Below are positions 32,535 to 43,100 of a stretch of 64,000 bases of DNA, piece after piece; within the stretch, counting starts at the first letter, position 1, and every line of letters starts with the position of its first letter. Source of the stretch: Dastarcus helophoroides (Eukaryota > Arthropoda > Insecta > Coleoptera > Bothrideridae); the NCBI GenBank assembly GCA_028583605.1, contig CM053337.1, positions 22,943,764-23,007,763 on the forward strand, in the 5' to 3' direction. Both the position numbers and the translations under genes were made by a program. Below the pieces are notes generated by a model, which searched no databases, was not told the origin of the DNA, and saw only the letters and a list, made by a program, of their open reading frames with translations.

Positions 32535-35500
32535 CAGGGTTTCTTAAACTAGGGTTCATGGGCCCTTAAGGGGTCAGCTTTTATTAAGACAATAACTAAT
32601 GCAGCAATTTATCTAGTCCCACTTTATAAAAAGTATTTTTATTTTTTCCTGAAGATTAGTCCTTTCCCTATTTCAAAATTTTCTAGAAATTTCGATTTTT
32701 TCTCAAAATTTTCCTTTTTTCCAAAAAATTCTTTTGAAATTTTGAATTTATTCTAAAAATCGACTTCTTTTTTCAAAATCTAACTTTCTCAAATTTTTAA
32801 TTTTTCAGCTCAAAATTCGTTTTTTTTTTTCAAAATTACGTGTTTTTCAAAATCATATTTTTTCTCAAAATGTTGTCTTTTTTTTAAATGTGTCTGCAAA
32901 TTTCGACTTGTTTATCAAACTTCGCCTTTTTTTCAAAATTTGGAGGACCCTTTGATAAAAAGTAGACATTTTTAGAATAATTTTTATCTGGAAATTTGGT
33001 AAAGTAATTTTTGAAAATTTCGACGTTTATCTCAATAGTGGATAATTTCTATTGTCACAGTGGGGCAGGGGTGGGGGGGAGAAACTTGTCTTTTATTCAG
33101 ACAGTCGTCAAAATAATGTAAGGTTGAGAAATGTTCTCTTCTCTTTTTCTTAAAATTTCGAATTTTTCTTGAAATTGTTATCAAAATTCGCCCTTTTTTG
33201 GAAATTTCGACAAAAGTTGACTTTCCCTGAAAAATTTCGAATTTTTACCAATTTCGACTTTTTTCTCGAATTTCGATCTCTTTCTCAAATGTCGTTGTTT
33301 TCCTCGAAATTTTGATTTTTTTCCAAAATTTGTTTGTTTTCGATTTTTAACTCTTTCTTTCGAAGGTTCAATATTTTTCACGTTTTTAAAAAAGGAAAAG
33401 TTTTTATTTTAAATTTAATTTCCTGAGAATTCTGACTTTTGTCTTAAAACTGTCTTTTTTTACTACCATAATTCTTCTTTTTCTAACTTACGACTTTATT
33501 ATCCAAAATTCGACTTATTTTTAAAATTCTTTTATTTTTCTAAAATTGTATTAAAATAACAATAACAAATTTTGAAAATAATATTTTTACGAAATTTAAA
33601 GAAAAATATTTCTTTAAAATTTCAAGATTATGTCAAACTTTATATGAAAATGAAAATTGCAACGGAAATATTTTTAGAAATTGTTTTTTTCCTGCAAACT
33701 CAATTTATTCTGGAAATTGCGAATTTTTTCACAAAAGTCAACATTCCCATTCGCATTTGCATTCGCGAATGTTGAAAATGAATATTCGCATTCGCGAATG
33801 TGGGAAAACCAATATTCGAAACATCTCTACTCGAAATATTGTCTTTTTGGAGTGATTTTCACATTATTTTCGAAATGTTACAAAAATTTGACTTTTTTCG
33901 CTTAAATTACAATTCTCATTTTTAATGTTTTCTGTCATATGCCAATTTCTGAAAAACGCTTTGGTAGACGCTTTTAGTAAAAACAAGTTTATTCTCAATA
34001 TTTTGACTTTTTCCCCAAAATGTTGGGATTATCTTTTTTTGAATTTTGAAAGATTAAACTCGATTTTTTTTATAAACTTCGAGTTGTTTGTCCGAAATTT
34101 TGAATTTGTTCTCAAAATTATGAGTTTGCTATTTTAGTGTCTTTTTCTGCCTCTTCAATTTTAAAAATCAAAATCATATTTTCTATAGAAGTTTTGTTTT
34201 TTGTTTCTCGTAATTTTCACTTAAACCTCGAAGTCATACTTTTTTATTTTTATTTTTAAAATTTACTTTTTTTCTAAAATTTATATTTTAACCCACAAGA
34301 TTTTCCTTTTTCAATAAAATTTTTACTCAAAAATTCAAAGCTCAAAAGTCTTTTTTTTTGGAATTTTTTTTATAAATTCAGGGTTGTTTTCCAAATTTTA
34401 ACTCTCTTCACGTAATTCCAAGTTTATATTTTTAATACTTCTTCACTGTTACTACTTAAATTCGAATTTCTCTTGCAAATTTCGATTCATCAGAAAATTC
34501 CAACTTTTTTCTTAGAATTCTGCAGTGATTTTCTTCTAAATTTTCAATATCATAATAGCAACTTTGATTTTGATTTTTTTATTTTAAAATTTCTAAATTT
34601 AAACTTCCAGTTTCTACTTCTTTGAAAAACATTTATTTTAATTCGACTTTTTTACTTCTTTTTCAAAAATTTGTCCTTAACATCGAAATGTTCATCTTTT
34701 TTTTTATAAAATCGAGTCTACACTCTCAATATTTACCTTTTTTAGCCTTAATTGTCCACTTTAAACTCAGATTTTCGACCTTCTAGAAAGTTTTCTTTTT
34801 CTTTTTCTTACAAAATCGGGTTTACACTGTCAATATCTACATTTTCCATTTTTCAATTGTCCACTTTAAACTCTGATTTTCGACCTTCTAGAAAGTTGAA
34901 TGTTCTTTTTCTTTTAAAATCGAGTTTATACTCTTAGTATCTACCCTTTTCACCTTTCCATTGTCCACTTTAAACTTAACTCAGATTTTCGACCTTCTAG
35001 AAAGTTTAATTTTCTTTTTGAAATCTTGAGTGTAAATTTTAAGAATTCCGATTTTATTTGAAATTTCGACTCATTTTCGAAATTTTGACTGTTTCCCCTT
35101 ATTTTATAAATAAGTTTACATCTTCAATTTTTATTTTAGTATTTGACGTTTGACTCTAAATTTCCACCTGTCAACAGATTTTTTTCAAATTTTCTAGTTT
35201 TTTCTCGAAATTTCCGGTTTCAGTTCCAAATTCTGTTAAAAATTTTATGACCTGTCAAATTTTTTTTTAAATCCTTAGCTCAAACATAAAAAATTTTACA
35301 TCTTTTCTCTAACATTTTTAAACGTTCTATTCGAAAGTCACATTTTCGAATTTAACTTTATTTTCGAAAAGTTGGCTTACATTTCAAATTTTCGACTTTT
35401 TCGCAAAATTGCACCAATTTCCTTTTTTCCAACTAAGTTTTTAACCTAAAATTAAAATTGATATTTTTTATAATTTTAAAATTTCTGCGTTTCTTCAATT

Positions 35501-35560
35501 CAGATTTTTTTCTGAAAATTTTCTTTGCTTGAAGTGAAAACTTCTTTAGGCGCGCTAAAC
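32535..35560. repeat. hAT-like left end followed by T-rich TTTCGAC satellite
   Basis: CAGGGTTTCTTAAACTAGGG at 32535 matches the ends of the small element at 37770-38176, so this is probably the left end of a related copy whose right end is lost. After about 100 bp the sequence turns into the T-rich degenerate satellite common in this window. Near 33745-33800 there is a cluster of ATTCGCGAATG words typical of another hAT subterminal region. Confidence 0.6.
34680..35030. repeat. Three tandem units of about 105 bp
   Basis: CACTTTAAACTCAGATTTTC followed by GACCTTCTAGAAAGTT recurs at about 34756, 34861 and 34968 within the T-rich block. Confidence 0.8.
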
Positions 35561-35579
35561 GACTAAAGATAGGGGAAAA

Positions 35580-37440
35580 AATGCATGCACGGCTAATCCG
35601 GCACCCGCTAATCCAGGTAAAAGTATAAAGAAGAACAATTGGCGTGAGGGGGGGCAAAATGAAAATATGGAAAAGAAAAATGGAGGGGCAAAATGAAAAT
35701 ATGAAAAAGAAAAATTGGGGGGTGCAAAAATTAAAATATGTAGAAAAGAAAAATGGGGGAGCGGCAAGAGAAAAATTGGGGAGGCAAAATTTAAATATAT
35801 AAAACAGAAAAATGGGGAGAGCAAAAGAAAAATTGGTGGAGGCAAAATGAAAATGTAATAAAAAGAAAACTGGTACCAAACCGAAAATGAAAAAACGAAA
35901 ATAGGGGAGGGCAAAAATTGGGGAGGGGGCAAAAATGAGGGGGAAAATAGAAAAAATATAAAAAAGATAATGGGGGAGGGCAAAAATAGGGGGAAGGAAG
36001 ATCGAGGGGGGCAAAAAATGGAGAAAATTGGGGGCAACATTCAATCATATAAAAGAGAAAATTGGGGGGCCAAATGAAAATATGTAAAAAAGTATAAAAA
36101 AGAAAAATTGAGGGGGGGCAAAATGAAAATATGAAACAGAAAAATTGGGGGGTGCAAGAGAAAAACAGGGGGCAATATATAAATATATAAAAAAGAAAAA
36201 AAGGGGAGAGCAAAAGAAAAATTGGTGGGAGCAAAATGAAAATATATAAAAAAGAAAAATGGGGGACAAAACTGAAAATATATAAAAAAAGATAATAGGC
36301 GAGGGCAAAAATTGGGGAGGGGCAAAAATGAGGGGGCAAATAGAAAAATTATAGAAAAGAAAATTGAGGGATGGGCAAGAATAGGGGAAGGCAAAGTTAG
36401 GGAGGCAAAAAATGGTTTAATTAGGGGGCAGCATTCTAATATATAAAAAAGAAAATTTGGGGGGGGGGGGGCAAAATGAAATTATGTAAAAAAGTTAAAA
36501 AAGAAAAGTTGGGGGGTCAAAATGAAAATATGGAAAATAAAAATTGGGGGGATGCAAAAATAAAAACATATAAGAAAGATAAATGGGGGCAACAAGAGAA
36601 AAATTGGGGAGGCAAAATATAAATATATATAAAATGGGGGGAGCAAAAGAAAAATTGGTGGGGGCAATATGAAAATATATAAAAAAGAAAAATGCCCCCC
36701 ATTTGGGGGGGGGAACTGAAAATATATAAAAAAAGAAAATAGGGGGCAAAAATTGGAGAGGGGGCAAAAATAGAAGGGGGCAAATAGAAAAAATATAAAA
36801 AAGAAAATGGGGTAGGGGCAAAAATAGGGGGAGGCAAATTTGGGGGGTGGGGGATTGGGGGCAGAATTTAAATATATAAAAAAGAAATTGGGGGGCAAAA
36901 TGAAAATATGTAAAAAATTATAAAAAAGAAAAATTGGAGGGGGGGGGGCAAAGTGAAAATTGGAAAAATGGAGGGGCAAAATGAAAATATGAAAAGGAAA
37001 AATTGAGGGGTGCTAAAATAAAAATATATAAAAAAGAAAAATGGGAGGGGGGGCAAAATATAAATATATAAAAAAGAAAAATAGGGAGCAAGAGAAAACT
37101 TGGTAAGGGCAAAGTGAAAATATATAAAAAAGAAAAATGGGGGGCCAAACTGAAAATATATAAAAAAGAAAATAGGGGGCAAAAATTGGAGAGGGGACAA
37201 AAATGGAAGGAGGCAAATAGAAAATATATAAAAAAGAAAATGAGGGGAGCAAAAATTGGGGGGAGTGCAAAAATTCAGGGGGCAAAAAATGGGGAGCAAA
37301 AAATTCGAAGGGGCAACATTCAAATATGTAAAAAAGAAAATATAAAAAAAAATTGAGGGGGTTGAAATGAAAATATATAAAAAAGAAAAATTTGGAGTGG
37401 GGGTCGTTATATGGGGAAAAGGTGAGTGGATGTGAGTCGC
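35580..37440. repeat. G-run minisatellite, about 35-45 bp unit
   Basis: The plus strand repeats GGGGGGCAAAATGAAAATAT then ATAAAAAAGAAAAATTGGGG dozens of times, with variable G-runs of 3 to 13. Open frames on the minus strand consist of F, P, S, L and Y only and are artefacts. Many closely spaced G-runs on one strand give a strong potential for G-quadruplexes. Confidence 0.93.
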
Positions 37441-37769
37441 CGCCCTCAAACCGCTGAAAATTTGGAAATAGATTTTTTTTGAAACATCTTTGAAATTTAT
37501 TATATCATAGTTTTAAGCTTTAACTTCTGTCGGCAATCCCCAGAACTGTTCAATTTTTTTTTCTGTGAATTTAACCAAAATGCCTTCCCATTTTTTCTGT
37601 GGTTTTAACTTTAAACTAAAAATTTCTAAAACATGTTTCAAAAATTTCCAAATTTCTCTTGAAATTTCGATTTTTTTTGGTAATAATTCTCGTTGTACCT
37701 TTTTTCCTAAAATTTATATACTTTCAACTTAATTTTAACGAATCTCGACTTTTTCTCGAAATTGTGGAG
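37441..37769. other. T-rich spacer
   Basis: Short AT-rich sequence between the minisatellite and the hAT-like element; no gene. Confidence 0.4.
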
Positions 37770-38176
37770 CAGAGTTTCTTAAATTGGGATTCATGGACCC
37801 CTTGGGGCTCCCCAGCTTGAGTAGCTGTATACGATAAATTTCTTTTAGTCGTTACGTTGGGATACGACAAACGAGAAAGAATTTGCAGATGGGAAGATGA
37901 AAGGTAATACGCAATCGAATTGGGTAACTTTTTTTATTCCACAGAAACTTTTTTTTTATATTGGGTTCATGATCTTTTTTTTTTTTGGTCGTTAAAAATA
38001 TAACGGACCCGGCGAGGAGGAATTTGGCGCATTGGACTTGATGAGCTGTTTTTTGGTCAATTTTTTTTCAGTCGACACTAATATTCAAAGGGAGGGAAGT
38101 AGGGTTTGTAATATTTTGAAAGTGGTCCTCGACTACTAAAATGTTAAATAAAATTAATAAACATTAAGAAACCCTG
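37770..38176. mobile_element. Small non-autonomous hAT-like element, 407 bp
   Basis: Ends are CAGAGTTTCTTAA and the inverse of CAGGGTTTCTTAA. Flanking words TTGTGGAG and TTGGAGAG match at 6 of 8 positions, consistent with an old 8-bp duplication. It contains no coding sequence. Confidence 0.6.
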
Positions 38177-38381
38177 TTGGAGAGATTTAGATTGAATCAT
38201 TTCTCATCAGTTACGAGTTTTTTAACTGAATTTTTTTATAATATTTGAATATTTTTAGTCCATCTTTTAGTGTGCTTAGCCCCCAAATCTTCCCCTAACT
38301 GCGCCCACAGGTTGCTCTCAAGAATTCCAAACAATTCGAAATTTAGAGATTAAAAGTATAAACGTTTTTAAATTAAAGTCT

Positions 38382-38606
38382 TTTTTTTGTGGAACGGACT
38401 GGTCCTTGGTTATCTTCAAAAATGGAAATACAAAACCTGGTTCCCTGAAACCAAGAAAGATTAAAAAACGCAACAATGGTTGTTCTTATGCGTTTCGACA
38501 GCCAAGCTATCATCTTGAGATGATATCTTGGCCGTCAAAACGCTTAAGAGCAACCTTTGTTTTGTTTTTTAATTTCCTTGGTTTCAGGAGACAAGATTTG
38601 TATTTC
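38382..38606 (-). mobile_element. Snapback retroposon copy C5 with 12-bp target duplication and T/A-tail
   Basis: AAATTAAAGTCT (38370-38381) and AAATTGAAGTCT (38607-38618) flank it, 11 of 12 matching. It begins TTTTTTTTGTGGAACGGACT, which on the minus strand is a 3' end followed by an A-tail that abuts the duplication. It ends ACAAGATTTGTATTTC. The left arm has the 40-bp extension CTGGTCCTTGGTTATCTTC that the right arm lacks. Confidence 0.92.
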
Positions 38607-38810
38607 AAATTGAAGTCTCCTCACAATTTTGAGAAAGAATTCCAAATTTCCACAGAAAAATGTCAAAATTTCGAAATAAACATTTTTAAAAGAAACAATT
38701 TTAAAAGAAACAATATTATTGTTTCGAGTAAAAAGTTTCTTAACATTTGCCAATCTTTGTTATAAAAGTTGCTTATCATGAGCAATTTGTTGAATCAGTT
38801 TCTCTGAATA

Positions 38811-38842
38811 GTTGATTATTTCTCTTCTTACAGGTAAGTTAT
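38811..38842 (+). promoter_or_regulatory. Recursive-splice-like site (3' and 5' splice signals fused)
   Basis: TTATTTCTCTTCTTACAG is followed directly by GTAAGTTATT (junction 38833/38834). A good polypyrimidine tract and AG joined to a perfect GTAAGT donor is the signature of zero-length exons used in long insect introns. It lies downstream of the plus-strand gene's stop, so a role would need an alternative transcript. It may be chance. Confidence 0.3.
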
Positions 38843-38997
38843 TTTTCCTTGGCAATTAGCAGAAGTTATCTACAGTTTGTCAATAATTTGTGGTCTGCTA
38901 CCGTCCAGCTGGTGTAATAACAAATTTGCTTTTGTATGTGGTTGTACAATGTTTATTTAAAAATCAAAAAAAATAACTCAATTCTTTTATATTTCAG

Positions 38998-39200
38998 AGA
39001 AGCAGACAGAGGAAAAGCAACCATGTTTATGTCATCGGTAGCAAGAATATAAATAATTTCTCGTCATTGCACTGTTGTAAAATGACGTCAAGGATATCAA
39101 ATTATTTTTATACTTACATTCATCTTGATAAGCTTATTCTAATGTTTACAACAACGAGCAATAAAAAATTTTATTTTATTTTAACATGTATTTTTAACTA
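38998..39200 (+). other. Possible alternative terminal exon
   Basis: TTTTATATTTCAG at 38985-38997 is a good 3' splice site. The following sequence stays open in phase 0 for about 66 codons to a TAG and contains AATAAA at about 39160. It could be an alternative last exon of the plus-strand gene. The composition is not strongly coding and the evidence is thin. Confidence 0.2.
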
Positions 39201-39637
39201 GATTAAAAAAATAAAAACGAAATCACATAAGCACAATATTTTTCAAATATCTTCAAAAAAAATCATTTTTTTATATTTTTAAATATGGCGCGCCATCTAC
39301 AATTCTCGCTTAAAAATATAACATCGTCGCCACACGCTCGGTCAAATATTACCATTTCTTGTTGCCACTCTGCCGTTCGCAATGCGTAGGTGAAATTATG
39401 TACGTGTAAAGCGTTTTTTATTATGCTGCCTTCATTTCTATTTTAATTGCGCAAGTCGCTTGCCGTCTTTCCAATTTACGCCTGCCGGTAATTTGCCAGC
39501 CTTTTTTCTTTTCTGATATAGTCAGCTTTCGTTTACGGAGAGAATAGGAATAATAATAATCATTTTAGAATATTCAGTTTAACGTCAGGAGTAGGGTTAG
39601 ATTATCAGGCCAGTTTAGCTTTCAAGAGCGTAAGCTG
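39201..39637. other. Intergenic region between convergent genes
   Basis: Relatively complex DNA with a GGCGCGCC palindrome at about 39286. No gene recognised. Confidence 0.4.
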
Positions 39638-39710
39638 GAGTGGTCCAGTGGTCTAGAATGTATGTTTTAGGCGTGGCAGGGTCCAAGTTTGAACCTAGCT
39701 GAAGATATCG
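39638..39710 (+). other. tRNA-like sequence, probable SINE head
   Basis: TGGTCCAGTGG fits the A box of a tRNA promoter. About 35 bp later AGTTTGAACC fits a B box with one change. The whole does not fold into a convincing tRNA, since the acceptor and T stems are incomplete. It is best read as a decayed tRNA-derived SINE or tRNA pseudogene. Confidence 0.35.
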
Positions 39711-39897
39711 CGTTTTTTAAATTATATTTCAGGTTTCATGCATAGCTACATAAAGTGTAAACATTAGAGCATGTCACCTACAAGACAGCGTGGTGGTAAC
39801 GCGAAACCATTAGTTTTTTCCTGTCAAAGTCGTTCAACGCTCCTAAGGAAATTTTCACTTCAAAAAACAATAATTACCTGATTTAACACCAAATTAC

Positions 39898-39903
39898 TTT
39901 ATT
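39898..39903 (-). terminator. Integrin polyadenylation signal AATAAA
   Basis: On the minus strand AATAAA lies about 10 bp after the predicted stop codon, so the 3' untranslated region would be very short unless a later signal is used. Confidence 0.45.
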
Positions 39904-39912
39904 ATTAACAGC

Positions 39913-40128
39913 TTAATACGGTCGTATACAAATTAAAATATTTTCATTAGTTAAATATCGTTTCCTTGTAACGGTCCTTGACTTACACTCTGTAAAAAAA
40001 TAAATTAGTTCTGTTAAAGCTATAAAGTTCGGTACTACCTCCTCTGCCGTTTTTTCCTCTGGTTCTTCTTGTAACAAATTTTCTTCCTTCGCCAATTTCT
40101 CCTTATACGACCTCGTAAAAAAGTGGCA
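39913..40128 (-). CDS. Integrin exon 12 of the visible set: cytoplasmic tail
   Basis: Follows TTTAAATAG in phase 0 and ends at TAA (39913-39915). Joined to the previous exon it gives ...LLYK-CHFFTRSYKEKLAKEE..., so the KxGFFKR box has become KCHFFTR. An acidic run (EENLLQEEPEEKTAEE) follows. An internal GAGTGTAAGT could act as a donor, so the last 30 residues are less certain than the rest. Confidence 0.75.
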   Translation of the reverse strand, partial: CHFFTRSYKEKLAKEENLLQEEPEEKTAEEVVPNFIALTELIYFFTECKSRTVTRKRYLTNENILICIRPY

Positions 40129-43100
40129 CTATTTAAATGAAAGTGTACTTTAAAGTGGTTTCCGTTTGAAGACCAAAATACTGACCTTATATAATAAACA
40201 TACTAAAACAGCTAAAACCAATAAGCCAATGACCACAGCCAAAATAAAGATCCACAAGGGAAGTACCGCGTTTAAAGTTGGATCATGAAAAAAAGATACA
40301 GCGTTCGATGTTCTTCTAAAAAAAATCACTTAAGCCAAATGCTTTGATTTCTAGGAAGTTAAACTTACGTGTAAGTTCCGTTACTTAACAAGGCACTCGT
40401 TACAAAAGCAACGATTTCTTTCTTCGAATCTTTCTTGCGTAGATAATCCCCTGGAACCGAAACGTGTTGACGATGTTACAAACTGAATAAACAACAGATA
40501 GAGGCAGTGTTGCCATATATTTGAAGGTAAAATTCCGTACATACGCAGTTAAAATCACGGTATTTTCACAAAAATTACCGTACGTTATTTTATTACTTGT
40601 TGCCGGTCTTAAAAACTTTTATTTAGTGGTGGAACACGTTACACACTTATTAATAAATACACTAAAAACTCCAAAAAAAGTTTATTTACTTTTTTGGAAG
40701 TAAAAATTACAAGAGCGTAGAAAGGACATTAATTTGAAAAATGTTCATTGGGGAATGTTAACTGTTTCTCCTTTAATCCCGAGATGAAAGTCAAAATTCC
40801 GACTTTAATGTCAAAATTTCGAAAAAAAAAGTCGAAATTTGGTGTTTAAAGTCGAAATTTCTAGAAAAAAGTTGAAATTCTAGAAAAAAGTTGAAATTTC
40901 AATTTTTAAATCAAAATTTAACGATTAAAGTCAAAATGTTACATAGGCGTAGAAAGAACATTGATTTAAATGTTTTCGTCCTCAATTTTCGATTTTTTCC
41001 TCGAATATCGATTTATTTCTCGAAATGTTTACCTTGATATCGAAATTTTGACGGTTTTTTTTTTACCAATTTTAACTTTTTTTCTTGAAATTTTCAACTT
41101 TTTTTTGCAAATTTTGACTTTCTTCTCAAATTTCGACTTTTTCTCGAAATATTTCGCCTTTTTTCTCGAAATTTCAACGTTTTTCTTAAATTTCGACTTT
41201 TTTATAGAAATTTCGTTTTTTTTTCCTCAATTTTCGACTTTTTTCTCAAATATCTACTTTTTTTTCGAAATTTTGACCTTAATATCGAAATTTCGAATCT
41301 TTTTCGAAATGTCGTTTTTTTTGCTTAATTTTTGACTTTTTCCGTGAAATTTTGACCTTAATATCGAAATTTCGACATCTTTCTCGAAATTTCGACTTTA
41401 AACTCAAAATTTCGACTTTTTTTGTCAAAATTTCAAATTTTTGCGCAAATTTCGACTTTTTTTCAAGAAAATTTGAATTTTATTTCGAAATTTCGACCTT
41501 TTTTTTCAAATTTTGACTTTTTTCTTGAAATAATTCGACCTTTTTCTCAAAATTTCAATGTTTTTCTCAAATTGCGACTTTTTTCTCGAAATTTCGATTT
41601 TTTTTGCAAATTTTGACTTTCTTCTCAAATTTCAACTTTTTTCCCGAAATTTTAACGTTTTTCTTAAATTTGGACATTTTTATCGAAATTTCGTTTTTTT
41701 TTCCTCAATTTTCGACTTTTTTCTCAAATATCTACTTTTTTTTCGAAATTTTGACCTTAATATCGAAATTTCGAATCTTTTTTGAAATGTCGTTTTTTTT
41801 GCTTAATTTTTGACTTTTTCCGTGAAATTTTGACCTTAATATCGAAATTTCGACATCTTTCTCGAAATTTCGACTTTAAACTCAAAATTTCGACTTTTTT
41901 TGTCAAAATTGCAAATTTTTGCGCAAATTTCGACTTTTTTTCAAGAAAATTTGAATTTTATTTCGAAATTTCGACCTTTTTTTTCAAATTTTGACTTTTT
42001 TCTTAAAATAATTCGACCTTTTTCTCAAAATTTCAATGTTTTTCTCAAATTGCGACTTTTTTCTCGAAATTTCGATTTTTTTTGCAAATTTTGACTTTCT
42101 TCTCAAATTTCAACTTTTTTCCCGAAATTTTAACGTTTTTCTTAAATTTGGACATCTTTCTCGAAATTTCGTCTTTAAACTCAAAATTTCGACTGTTTTT
42201 CTCGAAATTTCAAATTTTTTATCAAATTTAGACTTTTTTCTCGAAATTTTGACTTTTTTCTCAAATTTTGACTTTTTTCTCGAAATATTTCGAACTTTTT
42301 CTCAAAATTTCTATGTTTTTCTCAAATTTCAACTTTTTTCTCGAAATTTCGTTTTTTTCCTCAATTTTGGACTGTTTTCTCAAATATTGACTTAATTCTC
42401 GAAATTTTGACCTTAATATCGAAATTTCGACACTTTTCCCGAAACTTCGACATAAGACTCAACATTTCACCTCTTTTTCTCAAAATTTCGACTCTTTTTC
42501 TCGAATTTCGACTTTTTTCTCAAATTTCGATCTTTTTTTCAAAATTTCGACTTTTTTTTTCAAATATCGACTTATTTCTCGAAGTTTTGACCTTAATAAC
42601 GAAATTTCGACCTTTTTTCTTGAAATTTCGACTTTTTTTCTCAAATATTGACTTTTTTTTCGAAATTTTGAGCTTAATATCGAAATTTCGACGTTTTCCT
42701 CGAAATTTGACATAAGACTCAACATTTTGCCTCTTTTTGTCAAAATTTCGACTCTTTTTCTCAAAATTTCGACCTTTTTCTGGAAATTTCGACTTTTTTA
42801 CGAAATTTCGAGCTTTTTCTCAAATTTCGACCTTTTTTCTTAAAATTCCGATCGCTTCTCGAAATTTCGACTTTTTTCTCAAATTCCAACCTTTTTCTCG
42901 AAATCTCGATCTTAATCACGGATTTTCGATCTAAAATTTGAAATTTTGACTTTTTTCTCAAAATTTCAACCTTAAACTCGAATTTTTGAGAAAAAAGACG
43001 AAATTTTGGTAAATAAAAATAGCAATTATTGAAGGCACCCTACTACGAACTGTCAAGATTGTTGGGAAAGGGAAATGGTGGGACGCAACTGTCATCTGCC

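Noticed and set aside
35433..37449. Several 80-200-residue minus-strand frames rich in F, P, S, I and Y
   Set aside because: They are translations of the G-run minisatellite and change frame freely between repeat units.
32535..38176. One 5.6-kb hAT-like element spanning both CAGGGTTTCTTAA ends
   Set aside because: The flanking 8-mers do not match, whereas the inner pair 37770-38176 has a 6-of-8 duplication. The left end at 32535 is better treated as a separate broken copy.
39638..39710. A functional tRNA gene
   Set aside because: A and B box-like words are present but the stems do not close; a SINE head or tRNA relic is more likely.
40970..42960. Many 60-120-residue frames made of F, S, K, L, N, R and I
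   Set aside because: They arise from the roughly 20-bp T-rich repeat; composition and overlap in all frames show no coding constraint. The same applies to frames in 5281-9830, 46780-50150 and 54480-62100.
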